Source of the DNA: Ricordea florida
Lineage: Eukaryota; Cnidaria; Anthozoa; Corallimorpharia; Ricordeidae
Assembly: GCA_949710005.1 (NCBI GenBank)
Contig: OX453277.1
Coordinates: 8,818,127 to 8,882,126, forward strand
Direction: 5' to 3'
DNA: 64,000 nucleotides
Part shown: positions 23,914 through 34,572 of the stretch, one piece after another
Layout: each line of letters opens with the position of its first letter
Position numbering within the stretch: the first letter of the stretch is position 1
Made by a program: the position numbers and the translations under genes
Notes under the pieces: model-generated
Told to the model about the DNA's origin: nothing
Databases searched by the model: none
The model's input: the letters and a program-made list of their open reading frames with translations, nothing else

Positions 23914-26900
23914 TCCCAATATTCTAATCCACCCTTCAGTCATAACAACCACACGCATGCCTAGAACCCACACTCAACCTCGCAGTAGACATGTACGCAT
24001 TGCGTACCTATTTGTTAACTCCTGTTTTGCGTCACTAGAGCAAAAGAATGCATAATACACCGACCAATCAAACTGAGCCAATAGCATCCTTACTAAACAT
24101 ATTATTATTTTGGAGAAAGTTTGGATAATGGATTCCTGTGTTAACGAGTGATAACATCTGATAACACTACATTTGCAAAGGCTGCTCGGTTTTGGGTTCC
24201 TAATTGACTCCCTAACAAGAGGTCGGCTACTGGTCCAAAATAAGACGTCTGCCATCTCCCCATTTATTTTTCCGTCTCGTGACAGACATAATATTATGCG
24301 AAGAAGCATTCAATCAATCTCCTAGCCACTTTTTAATCTATTTTAAATATGAACTCGTGAAAGAATTCCGATAATCCAACACAAATATATACAAATCCAT
24401 TTGGAAGTTCCTTTGGCTGGATTAACTGACTTCGTTAACAAGTCAAGTCCAAACCAGTATCTTGCACGTTGAACATGATTCCGGGACGCGCTTGCCCTTC
24501 AGCCGCGAGGCGCTGGCCCCCAAGGCTAAAGCTCGCAAAGAGCATACGTTCCACTGAATACCAGTAAAATTACATCCACTTGTGGTGCTTGCATTCAGTG
24601 CCTAACGACTTTAATTGTTTATTGGCTGATCATGCCGTGATGGTCACGCATGAAAAGCTTATTGTTGCTGTATATTGTAATTCTCCGATGTACATCTGCT
24701 GTTGTATAATAATAATAATTCCTGGCGGTACACATTTTAAGTTAAAACAATACTCTAATTAAAAGCTTGATTATGTCAATCCATGCAGTAATGCTATTGA
24801 TACTACTATCCAGAAGCTTCATATTGACTCATGACTATTTCATAAATGACACGTTTAAACAAAACAAGGGTCTCTGATTTTGGTTGAGAATTTCAACATT
24901 GAAGTCGACTTTCATTTTACTGGGATTTTTATCTGTTATCAAAGTTTCTACGCAACACTAAAGGAGATAACTTTACACATAGATTGTGAGTCCAATTATC
25001 TGCCATATATACTGCCATATATGGGTTATATAGGTATGTTCCGCTGTGAAGGGTATGGTTTTCAAGCAGTTTGCTCTAGCATATGGTATATAAATCAGGA
25101 CATTTGGATCTAGAATAGGGTATTGTTTTTCTCCAAACTGACCAGTTGGTTGAAGATTTTATACTGAATACATTGTGTTTCGGTTGTACCCGTATAGGTT
25201 ATTTAGGAAGTCGAGTTTTTTGTCTGTTGTACCTAAAAGGCAACATTCATGACGATTCTTTATTCAATCAGGTTACCTGAAATTTAGGACTTGATGGAAA
25301 AAAAAACTGACTCTTTTTGAGAGAGTGACGATTGTGGTATTAGGTTCTGTTTTGGCCTGACTGTGCTAGTGATCTCAGTTTCTGGAAAACAGCTACTCCA
25401 GGATAGGAGTGATTTGGGGGGTTTACTCTAGTATAGGGTAGCAAAATTCATCTGAACCAGCTCTGGTATAGGTTAAGGGTTCCAGGGTTCCAGCGGAACA
25501 TCCCCACCCAGAAATTCCTAAAATACACCCCCGGGTCCGAACTCCCGGCTATCTCGAACTCACACCCATTTTACATTGATTGTTTGTTCCTTCGTTTACC
25601 ATCGATTATCTTGAAGCCCGCTATCTCGAACTATTTTCGTTTCCCTTGAGAGTCCGAGATAGCGGAGTTCAACTGTATGACATCTTTTCCGTGTGGCTAA
25701 CACGAGGTGCATTTCAATCTTTTTTTTCCCGCCGGGTCTTCGCAACACGTATTTTCTTTTAAAATTCACTTTTAGTGACAAAAAAGATTAGTAAGTAAAG
25801 GTTTTCATAATATCTATTTCAGATCAAGTTGCATCAGAGCGCATCGCTTAAAATCACTGAAATAGCATCTTCCAATTCTCATCCACTTGACAAACCTATC
25901 TCCTACATTTCACGTCAAAATATCATTAAAGACGTGCTTTTTGGTCTTTGGAATGTTGAGATGAAAAGCATATGTTTAAGAACCGGTGTTAACTCGTTTA
26001 CAGTGTAATAAAAGGCACATTTTGAGTGATTTGTGCCGGCTTTCAACTGAGCTGAATTCGGAAGCTAGCCAAGCGCCACAAAACGGAAAGCTTTCATGGT
26101 GTGAAAGCTATTCCCACAGTTGAACTCGCCACACCACAAAAACCAAATTCCCGGCAAAGCTGGTCTTAATTCAGTTTCACTGGTCAAAAGCATTGCAAGA
26201 ATTCATTGCGTGCAGAGCAGTCTTTGATTATCTTGACTTTGACTTCTTGACCTTACGCTGAGTGGTACATGGATCGCTAACCACAAAACATGAAATCGAC
26301 TTCCGCCCGGCAATTTGCGTACGTGCTCAGGTAATTCGATGTTGCTCAAAAAAAGCAAATACGTGAATGATTTATAAACACAAAACTTGACCTGAGTCGA
26401 ACGAACGCAGATGTTAAAAGAAATTGCTGGAATTCTTTGCGGGATAACGTTCTTTGCTCCACGAGACCAGAAGTTCTTGTATGTGCGAGTCCTTCGTTCC
26501 AGCTTTACGACTGGTTTTACTTCCGAAAACGCTTTACTCTGTCAACAGCGAAAGTAATCTTAAAATTAACTTAACAACGAAAAAAAAAATGTGCTTATCA
26601 AATTTGTTTGCGAGGAACGTGTGGTTTGCACGGAAATCAAACTGGGCCAACATTCCCTCTCGTATACATGAAGAAGACCACACAATTTTGTTTACATAGT
26701 GTTATTATTGTGGCCAGCCTTTGACAGAACAAGAGCCTGTAAAATGATTCGCACCATAAGAATAGAAACGCGTTAAAATAAGGGAGGAAGTAATCAAAGT
26801 GAATGACATTTCCGTGTGATGCTACGGTGTCTACTCGCATGTGCGAATTATCACCGCAAAAATGTGAAACAAATTGCATTGATAAATGACATTTAAGACG

Positions 26901-28129
26901 AGGGTTTTCTGTCGTAAAAATAGCGCTGTGAGCACTTGTAAATCTTCGTTTGCATTAGTTTCGGTATTGAAATATTCCATTATCGGTAAAGGGAATTGTT
27001 TATATTAGCGCTTATTACCTGCAAAGCTATTGTTGTTAACAATAGGGGTATTGTCTCAACACAATCCATTAGCTTAACAAGCTGTCATTTTTAGACAAAA
27101 GGTCTTTGTGTGATTACTAAAAATGTCCTGCCTTTCCATTAACTTTCGTTTACTCAGTGCCAAGGTCATGAACAGGCCTCAAAGAGGGCGAGAAAAATCT
27201 CTTTCCAATTAAAGACATGAGGTTTGCCAGATTGGCAGTTTGATGTGGATGAGACGGTTTGTTGGCTCTCCTACAACTTTTTTGAGCTTTCAATCAATTC
27301 TGCACGACATCTGATTTCAAGGAAACCGGGCTGACAAATTACTCTTACGGTTTTCTGCTGTTTTTGCCCGGCCTAAAAAATTCTTGTAGGTTCGCGATAG
27401 AAAAAGTTGCAAAGCCAAAAAAGTCTTTTTGGAGGAAGCGCAGTGAAAACGCTGATCTCATCGAAAGAACTGCTCGGTGACTTTCCTAGGAATATCAACA
27501 ACGTGTGGTTTTGTCCGTAGGATGAGGCAATTATGTCCGACATGCGGCCCAGGTTTTTGTTATAACTGTTCAGAGCTGGATCCTGTTTCATTACCAAGCC
27601 AGCCATAAACTTAACCCTTTGATCCCAGAAATATAACTGCATGCCTGCATTCATGACTCTTGAAAATTACACTTTTTTATTATACGTATAATAGTTACGC
27701 CTCTTGGAATCCGTTAGTTTTACCGGCTTTCTCAGCTTTAGGAGATTAACACATCAATTGACAGAGTTTGCTACCGGTCGCTTCATGGGAAAAATTATGG
27801 AATTTGACGGAGATTATTTGTATGTCTTACCAAATCATAAGAGATTCTACACAGTCAGCGATACACGGATGGGAGAAAAAGTTACACCTCCTTTATGTCT
27901 CTTAAGATGTGGCTTTACATGTTTTAAATAAACTGAAATTCAAGAGGACTTGGTAAGAGAGAAAAATCTACATTTCTCCTTTTGGCGAGTGATTTTGTCT
28001 AACTGGAATTTGGGTTGATCTTAGACTTCCATTCGCATGGCTATATGTGTATATATTTTCATTCTTTCAAATTCACTAGTCTAATCATGAAGTGCATTTC
28101 CTTGTTATACTGGATACTGGATATCCTCG
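23914..28129. other. Intergenic; one diverged repeat near 25500-25680
   Basis: No gene supported. Around 25550-25675 the motif CTATCTCGAACT occurs twice and its complement once (GAGATAGCGGAGTTC), suggesting the degraded ends of a DNA transposon. A 93-codon minus-strand frame at 27373-27654 has protein-like composition but no recognisable family and no splice signals that I could support. Confidence 0.4.
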
Positions 28130-28330
28130 TCATGGATGACGATGGCCGGGACCATGCTTTTGATGGCGGCGAAAACTGCGCTGACGCGCACGCTCCTCCA
28201 GGGTAGAGATAACAACCTTTTGCCCGTCAAATAATTGACGCTGCCACTTCTTCCTGTCGAGTGCGGAGGACTGCCAGTGTTCTTCCATTTGGAAAAGCTT
28301 GAGGTCTTCCTTAATGCAGTCTTTCCACCT
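28130..28330 (-). pseudogene. Degraded non-LTR retrotransposon reverse-transcriptase C-terminus
   Basis: On the minus strand a frame ending at 28130 reads RWKDCIKEDLKLF, then a dozen residues on, ALDRKKWQRQLF, followed by a basic His-rich tail. The R-W-x-D-x-I-K-E-D-L and LDR..W..L pairing is typical of the very C-terminus of LINE ORF2 proteins in animals. It has no upstream reverse-transcriptase core here, so it is a truncated relic. Confidence 0.5.
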
Positions 28331-28599
28331 CTTATGACGTCAGTCCCCATTTCTTTCATGACTCGTTAAGGCTCTCAGTCAGACGCTTATGAATTGGTAA
28401 AACATTTCCTTGTTATTAGTAAGCTAAATGAGCGAACTTTATTTGTAATTTCGAATAATTAAGTACAAAACTTGCCAACTGCGAATTAGTGTACACATGT
28501 GAGAGAAGTGTTACCAACAAGTCTTACCAACAAGTTTAACGCGCGCGCAGACGTTTTGCAGGCGCGCTCTAAAATTTGAATCTTCCATTATGACGAACA

Positions 28600-28728
28600 A
28601 CGCTGTCCGCAAGAACGTTTAATCGAGCGAGGGAACATAAAATCCAAAATTCGGAATCAAAACCTTAATTAGATAACCCGTTGCCCGTGTGCACGTTTCC
28701 AGTACCTTCTTTTCTGTTACGGAATCAG
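28600..28728 (+). other. Putative non-coding first exon and promoter of the 571-aa gene
   Basis: The only strong donor upstream of the coding exon is at 28729 (AATCAG followed by GTAAGA). The preceding 150 bases are richer in CpG than the surroundings, as expected near a promoter. Joined to the acceptor at 30750, the frame that leads into the start codon has no in-frame ATG before an upstream stop, so the exon would be 5' untranslated. The start at 28600 is arbitrary. Only splice-site logic supports this. Confidence 0.3.
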
Positions 28729-28984
28729 GTAAGACATATGAGTATGAGAACTTACAATGGATCCTCGTATTTTCAACTACTGATGAGGAAGATGAACAGT
28801 GACCAACGAAAATTCATGTCTAAGAAACTGCAGAAAGAAATAACTAAACTAAAAGAAGCTTTAAGTATGAGGACTAAACATTTCTTTTCTTTGTAACTAG
28901 CCTTCCGGAATAAGGGTCCGTCGGCAATTAAGTTTTAAAAGACAGGCGGAAATTTCAAGCGCACTGCATAGAAGATAGTTCAGG

Positions 28985-30090
28985 ACAAAATAAGAGTACT
29001 GAGATGGTTTTCAAAAATGGTCGCACTGCATAATTTGATCCACAGATGTACCACACTGTACAGTAAAACAAATAGTACCACAGTACAGCACTGTTCAGCA
29101 GCTTTCAAAAGAATGGTCACACTATATGGTTTGATCCACAGATGAAAAAGATAGAACCACACTGTATAGTAAAACAAACATTACCAAAGTACAGTACTGT
29201 TCAGTAGCTTTACAAAGAATGGTCACACTGCACGGTTTGATCCACAGATGAAAAAATTAGAACCACACTGTATAGTGAAAGAAACAGTACCACAGTGCAG
29301 TACTGTTCAGTAGTTTTGCAAACAATAGTTACACTGCATGGTTTGATCCACAGATGAAAAAGTTAGAACCACACTGTATAGTGAAAGAAACAGTACCACA
29401 GTGGAGTACTGTTCAGTAGTTTTGCAAACAATAGTTACACTGCATGGTTTGATCTACAGATGAAAAAGATAGAACCACACTGAACAGTAAAACAAATAGT
29501 ACTACAGAACAGTACTGTTCAGTAGCTTTCCAAAGAATGGTCACAGTTCGTAGTTTGATCCTCACTCAGATAAAAAAGTTAGAACCACACTGTATAGTAA
29601 AACAAACAGTACCACAGTACAGTACTGTTCAGTAGCTTTCCAAACAATAGTTACACTGGATGGTTTGATCAAAGATAAAAAAGATAGAACCACACTGTTC
29701 AGTAAAACAAATAGTACCACAGTACAGTACTGTTCAGTAGTTTTACAAAGAATGGTCACACTGCATGGTTTGATCCACACATGAAAAAGATATAGAACCA
29801 CACTGTAAAGCAAAACAAACAGTACCACAGTACAGTACTGTTCAGTAGCTTTCCAAAGAATGGTCACACTGCATGGTTTGATCCACACTCAGATAAAAAA
29901 GTTAGAACTAATGAATAGTAAGACAAACAGTACCACAGTATAGTACTGTTCAGTAGCTTTACAAAGAATACATGGCTTAATTCAAAAATAAAAATGCGTT
30001 AACCACACTGTGTAGCAGAACAAACAGTAACAGAGTGCAGTACTACGCAGCAGTTTTCGCTGCATACTTTGACCAACGGGTGGAAAAGTT
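28985..30090 (+). repeat. 106-bp satellite array A (forward)
   Basis: About ten tandem units; the TTCAG anchor recurs at 29094, 29200, 29306, 29412, 29518, 29628, 29733, 29841 and 29949, so the period is 105-110 bp, mostly 106. A unit contains the palindrome ACAGTACTGT, then GTAGCTTT, TGGTCACACTGCATGG, TTTGATCCACAGATG and TAGAACCACACTGTA. Units are diverged, more so at both ends. Apparent proteins in it are translations of the repeat. Confidence 0.9.
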
Positions 30091-30384
30091 ATAACCAAAA
30101 TCATAGTTAATCTAAGGACTGGTTAGGAAACCCTAGAAATTTCAAAGCAGGAACAGTGATGATCAATCGAACGAGACCCTGCACAATCTTGTGTTCTTGG
30201 TTCGCATGTTACTTGCGAATAAATTAGTCGAAACTTTTAATTGGTTATCCTACCGACAAAAGTTTTTCTTTTGTGCAGGTTCAACGCCAAAAAAAGCGAA
30301 CAAACACATGAAACAAAGAAACTTGTCGAGTTTCATAACCATCTTCATCTATAAGCTATGCCAAAATGTATCGCGAATCTAAAA

Positions 30385-30480
30385 GTACCACAATACAATA
30401 CTGTTCGGTGGCTTCTCGAAGAATAAACGACAATGCAAGGGTTTATTTAAAAGTTGTAAAGTTAGAACCCGTAGATAAAA
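30385..30480 (+). repeat. Isolated degraded unit of the 106-bp satellite
   Basis: The order TACCACAATACAATACTGTTC, GGTGGCTTCT, AAGAATAAACGAC and AAAGTTAGAACC follows the satellite consensus with many substitutions. Confidence 0.6.
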
Positions 30481-30766
30481 GATACTGCAGATAAAACGTC
30501 TGATTTTCCAAATGAGTCACATTTAATGCTTTTATCCACAGGACTGAAGTTTATCTGGCTAGTAAGCTAGCAGCACAAAGGCAAAGTGCTGATGAAGAAC
30601 TTTCACTACAAAATGGCTACATTGCACACTACAGCGATATCCTCATCGCCACAGAGATAAACTATAAGTTCTAAAGAAACATATCGTAGAGTTACTATGA
30701 TGTTAGAAGAAAGTTCTACTTTATATGATATACTTTCACGTTTGTTTCAGGCCTCAGTTAACCAAG

Positions 30767-33481
30767 ATGAACCAGGGATTCGGTTATAACCAACAGCAGG
30801 CTGAGCATTTTAATTCATACGCAGATGGAGCTTACTACCAGCAAAATGGCTACGGCGCTGGATGGTCCCAACAGAACAAACCCACATCCAAACAACCTGT
30901 TCAGCAACACACCGCGAGAACCAATCAGAATTCAGCACAAAGTTCGCCAGCGGGACCATATTTGGGAAATAGCCGTCATCCAGAGACCAGGCACAATAGC
31001 CAACATCCGGGAGCCAAGTACAAACCACAAGAATTTCAAGGGAAGTCAAAATATCAAAGTGCAGCAAATGGCCGTTCGTTTTCGTCAGGTGCAATACAAC
31101 GGCAAAAAACGAGACGCTACCACAAAAACGCGCAACCGGCGAGAACCTCAAACTCCGAACCTGTCAGAGTTCCCCAGAATACGGAAGCGTCATCTCCAAA
31201 TGGTGGAGCTTCAAAACATACCCAGAAACAAGGAAATATGTTTGCACCACCGAAGCATCATTCACCATCGTCAGAGAGGCGTGACATCACAGCAAACCCC
31301 TTCCCACAAACCTCTCCAGCAGCTTACACAACGCTGTCGCCTGGTGATCATCATAACACCACGCCAACCTCTGAAAATGAATTTACAACTAGCTATAGCT
31401 TTAACAGCGAAGAGGTCTTTGGAAACTTGAATTTCACAGCAGTTTCCAGTGGAGATAGTTATGTATATCAGTTCGCTGAGCCTAGTGGAAACAACCAGGA
31501 CGAGCTAACAGAAACAGTAAGTGTAGCCTAAGATGCGTGCAATGTGACGGAGAAACTTTATCTTAATCTAATAAGCCGTTACACATAAGCAAAACTCACT
31601 TGCACAAGGCTTTCCCAGAATCCCCGGCACACTTAACCTTGTAGGAGGGGGGAATAGCGTTGAATATGCCGAGACAGTGAACCAATCGGTTTTACTCAAA
31701 ATGCTAAGGTTCTCTAATGTCGGAAAGCTACTGAACAGTACTCAGTTTTCTTTGTTACTACCTGTTTTACTATGCATTATGGTTCCAACTTTTTCATTTG
31801 TGGACCAAACCATGCAGTGTGACCATTCTTTGGAAAGCTTCTGAACAGTACTGTACTGTGGTACTGTTTGTTTTACTATACAGTATGGTTCTGACGTTTT
31901 CATCTGTGAATCAAACCATGCAGTGTAACTATTGTTTGGAAAGCCACTGAACAGTACTATACTGTGGTACTGTTTGTTTTACTGTACAGTGTGGTTCTAA
32001 CGTTTTCATCTTTGAATCAAACCATGCAGTGTAACTATTGTTTGGAAAGCCACTGATCAGTACTATACTGTGGTACTGTTTGTTTTACTGTAGTGTGGTT
32101 CTAACTTTTCCATCTGTGGATCAAACCATGCAGTGTAACTATTGTTTGGAAAGCTACTGAACAGCACTGTACTGTGGTACTGTTGTATTACTATACAGAA
32201 TGGTTATAACCGCTGTTTTCATATGCGGATCAAACCATGCAGTGTAACCATTCTTCAGGGGAATTGAAAGCTACGGAACTGTACCGTACTGTAGTACTGT
32301 TAGTTGAACATTGCATTCTGTTGTTCTAACCTTTTTTATCTATGGATACAAAACTAGGCACACTAGTACCATTTGTTTCCATAGCCCGTTATTCTGTGTT
32401 TGGCAAAGAAACATTTTCTCTGACATATACCTGTAATTAAATCAAATTGCTCTCTTTATGTTCAGTTTAATTCGACCCCTTTAATAGCAGGATTCTCTCC
32501 TTATTATCTTACTAGGGCGTAACGAGGAAACCAAAGCGAAGGACAACCACAGACAGGCAACAAAAGCAACAGGTGGGAAAAGACAACATCACAGATATGT
32601 CAGCAGAAGAGACTCTAACGGAGGAAGAAAAGAAAAGACGAGAAAAACAAGAACAAATTGTGCACATTCTTCATCTGCAACATCTTCGTGACGGCTACAT
32701 GAAGCTAAGGACACTTCTAAGCTTATGCCACGATTTCAAGACTCCTGTGTTTGGCGATTTCCCAGGCAACAAAAAAGAAAAAATACTGATATCAGACTTA
32801 GTGCACTTGCTGAAGAACGAATTAAAAGTGATCCAGCTGGCCAATCACAGCGATGGAAATAACAAAGGGGCGTCCTGGTTGGGCAGCGACCCAGTATTGA
32901 AATCCGAGTTACCAGGACTGAAACAAAAGATTGACCAACTGAGGAAAAATGCGAACGAACTCAAAATGGAGAAGAAGAAGATGGGGCCCGCCATCGATCT
33001 TCAGGCTTCGCAATCGGAGGCCGCGGATATGGAAAAAAAGGCAAAGGAAACGAACTTGCAAGTTGAGCATCAGAGGACTCGATTGAACGCTGCGAGAGAC
33101 AGGCTTCAAAAGGACAGGCAACTCCATTTCAAGGAAAAGTTACAGCTGAAAGAAATTATTAAACGGATAAGCAAAGATGAAATTTTTAATACTCAAGAAC
33201 AAATTAAGAAACACCAGAAAGGTATTGACGAGGAAATTTCGTTTTACGGCGACCTGAAGGAAAACGCTCGCAAGCTGCAGACGCGAAACGAAAATTTAAG
33301 CCAACGCGTTCAAAACGAAGAAGCAAAAGTCTGCAGTTTGAGACAGACTCTTGCCACTTTAAACGGTCAAATATTAACGCAGCCATTGGGGGATGAACAT
33401 TACGTACTCCCGACCTTAAGTTATGATGTACTGAGCGGGAACACTTTCTCTTCTCACATTAATGGTCATTTTGTTATGTAA
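30767..33481 (+). CDS. Unrecognised 571-aa protein: low-complexity N-half, coiled-coil C-half (two coding exons)
   Basis: Coding exons are 30767-31516 and 32516-33481, with a 999-bp intron (donor GTAAGT at 31517, acceptor TTACTAG ending 32515). Both ends fall between codons, so the long frames join in phase: 250 codons plus 321 codons and a stop. The start ATG (30767) follows an acceptor (TTTGTTTCAG, ending 30750) and has A at -3. Residues 1-250 are rich in Gln, Asn, Ser, Pro, Gly and Tyr (for example YYQQNGYGAGW) and look disordered. Residues after the junction are basic (KPKRRTTTDRQQKQQ). A segment with LRDGYMKLRTLL, a loop, and KKEKILISDLVHLL recalls the two helices of a helix-loop-helix domain, but a convincing DNA-binding basic region is lacking. 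About 150 residues of charged coiled coil follow. Role unknown; unspliced reading would stop four codons past the donor. Confidence 0.75.
31720..32350 (-). repeat. 106-bp satellite array B (reverse, inside the intron)
   Basis: About six units in the orientation opposite to array A; the anchor (GAACAGTAC or variant) recurs at about 31733, 31843, 31949, 32055, 32159 and 32268. The whole block lies within the intron between the two coding exons, and its strand is complementary to array A upstream of the first coding exon. Confidence 0.9.
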
Positions 33482-33590
33482 TAACGCTGGAAAGCGTTCA
33501 CTGAAAATTCAAAATTTGATTTACTATGAAAGTAAACATCCTAAAATTTGGGGGTGAGCAAAAAACTCACACTATCAGTTTTGAAAGAAA

Positions 33591-33596
33591 AATAAA
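33591..33596 (+). terminator. Polyadenylation signal of the 571-aa gene
   Basis: AATAAA lies 110 bases after the stop codon and is followed by a G/T-containing stretch; it is the first canonical hexamer downstream. Confidence 0.5.
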
Positions 33597-33945
33597 GGTT
33601 GCAATGAAACAGTTCTATTATCTGCCGAGAAATTAGTGAACTGATGAATTATATCGTAATTGGTATACCGAGAACATGTCAGTATTGCACTGTAGCTAGC
33701 AATCAACATTGATTGTGTCTATTACATTTGAGTGACCTGACCAAGAAGAAAAACTTCGACAAAGATATTTGAAAAGAGGAATTTTTTCTTTGAATATCTA
33801 ACTGTGATCAGACAATTATAAATTCACAGCTGTCGCAAGTAGGTATGCGACTGCTTTGATTGTTGATTGGCTACTTAAGTTGCCGAGTTTCTCGCGCAAC
33901 TTGTTCAGGGCAAATCCAGGCTGACAAACCATAATCGAAACAAAT

Positions 33946-34472
33946 GAGTTTGAGTTTGAGTTTGAGTTTATTGTATTCTAAAAACAAATAGTATTACAGG
34001 TTTCCTGGCACCGCAAATAGCAGAGCTAGTCTAGGCGGGCCACGAAATATATAGGAAAAAAGAGAAGACTGCCTGATAAAAAAAAAAAAAAAACTGTATT
34101 CAAATGTTTGTAAAGTGAGAGAAAAAAGAAGGGGAAACGTTTGTGGGCTATGATTCTAGGCAGGAGTTAAACAAAAATTAAATTAAATAGCTAAATAACT
34201 TAATAAATACAGTCAAAATGTTCTTTTCTTCATTTCAAAAATTATTTCATCTAAATCATAATAGGCATCACCAGTTTCAAGTATATCAAATAATAGGGAA
34301 CGAATTTTACTTTAAAATTTTTGTTTCGGAGACGTGCGTATCCCAGCTGGTAGATTATTCCACAATTTTGCACCAATTCTCGAGAAGGAGTTCTTTTGGA
34401 TTTCAAGATTAGATTTCATTACGTAAAAGTTTTGAGATGTAGACGATCTGGTGTTGTACAATCCAAGCTATT
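33946..34472 (-). mobile_element. 5'-truncated non-LTR retrotransposon (CR1/L2-like 3' end)
   Basis: Read on the minus strand, 34472-34213 encodes a typical LINE ORF2 C-terminus: LYNTRSSTSQNFYV, then SFSRIGAKLWNNLP, then a tail ending MKKRTF and a stop. One in-frame TAA interrupts it after PKQKF (about 34302). A 3' untranslated part follows, then AATAAA and a tail of four CAAACT-type repeats (33946-33970). Everything 5' of the last 90 codons is missing, as is usual after incomplete reverse transcription. Subfamily assignment is a guess from the tail type. Confidence 0.75.
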
Positions 34473-34483
34473 AAAATCTTAAT

Positions 34484-34567
34484 GCACACAGTCCAATGAA
34501 CAAATCGCAACAAGTTGCCACGACATGTCTTTGCTTTGCATTCCGATTGGTCCATTGGACTGTGTGC
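34484..34567. repeat. 84-bp hairpin with 24-bp arms
   Basis: GCACACAGTCCAATG (34484-34498) pairs perfectly with 34553-34567, and the match continues nine more bases with two mismatches, leaving a 36-base loop. It directly abuts the 5' break of the LINE fragment. Confidence 0.7.
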
Positions 34568-34572
34568 GAAGT

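Noticed and set aside
27373-27654. 93-codon minus-strand frame with fairly even composition
   Set aside because: No family recognised and no exon signals; possible transposon scrap, but unsupported.
29562-29888. 108-codon minus-strand frame with repeated WIKPCSVTIL-type segments
   Set aside because: It is the translated 106-bp satellite; the periodic peptide follows the DNA repeat.
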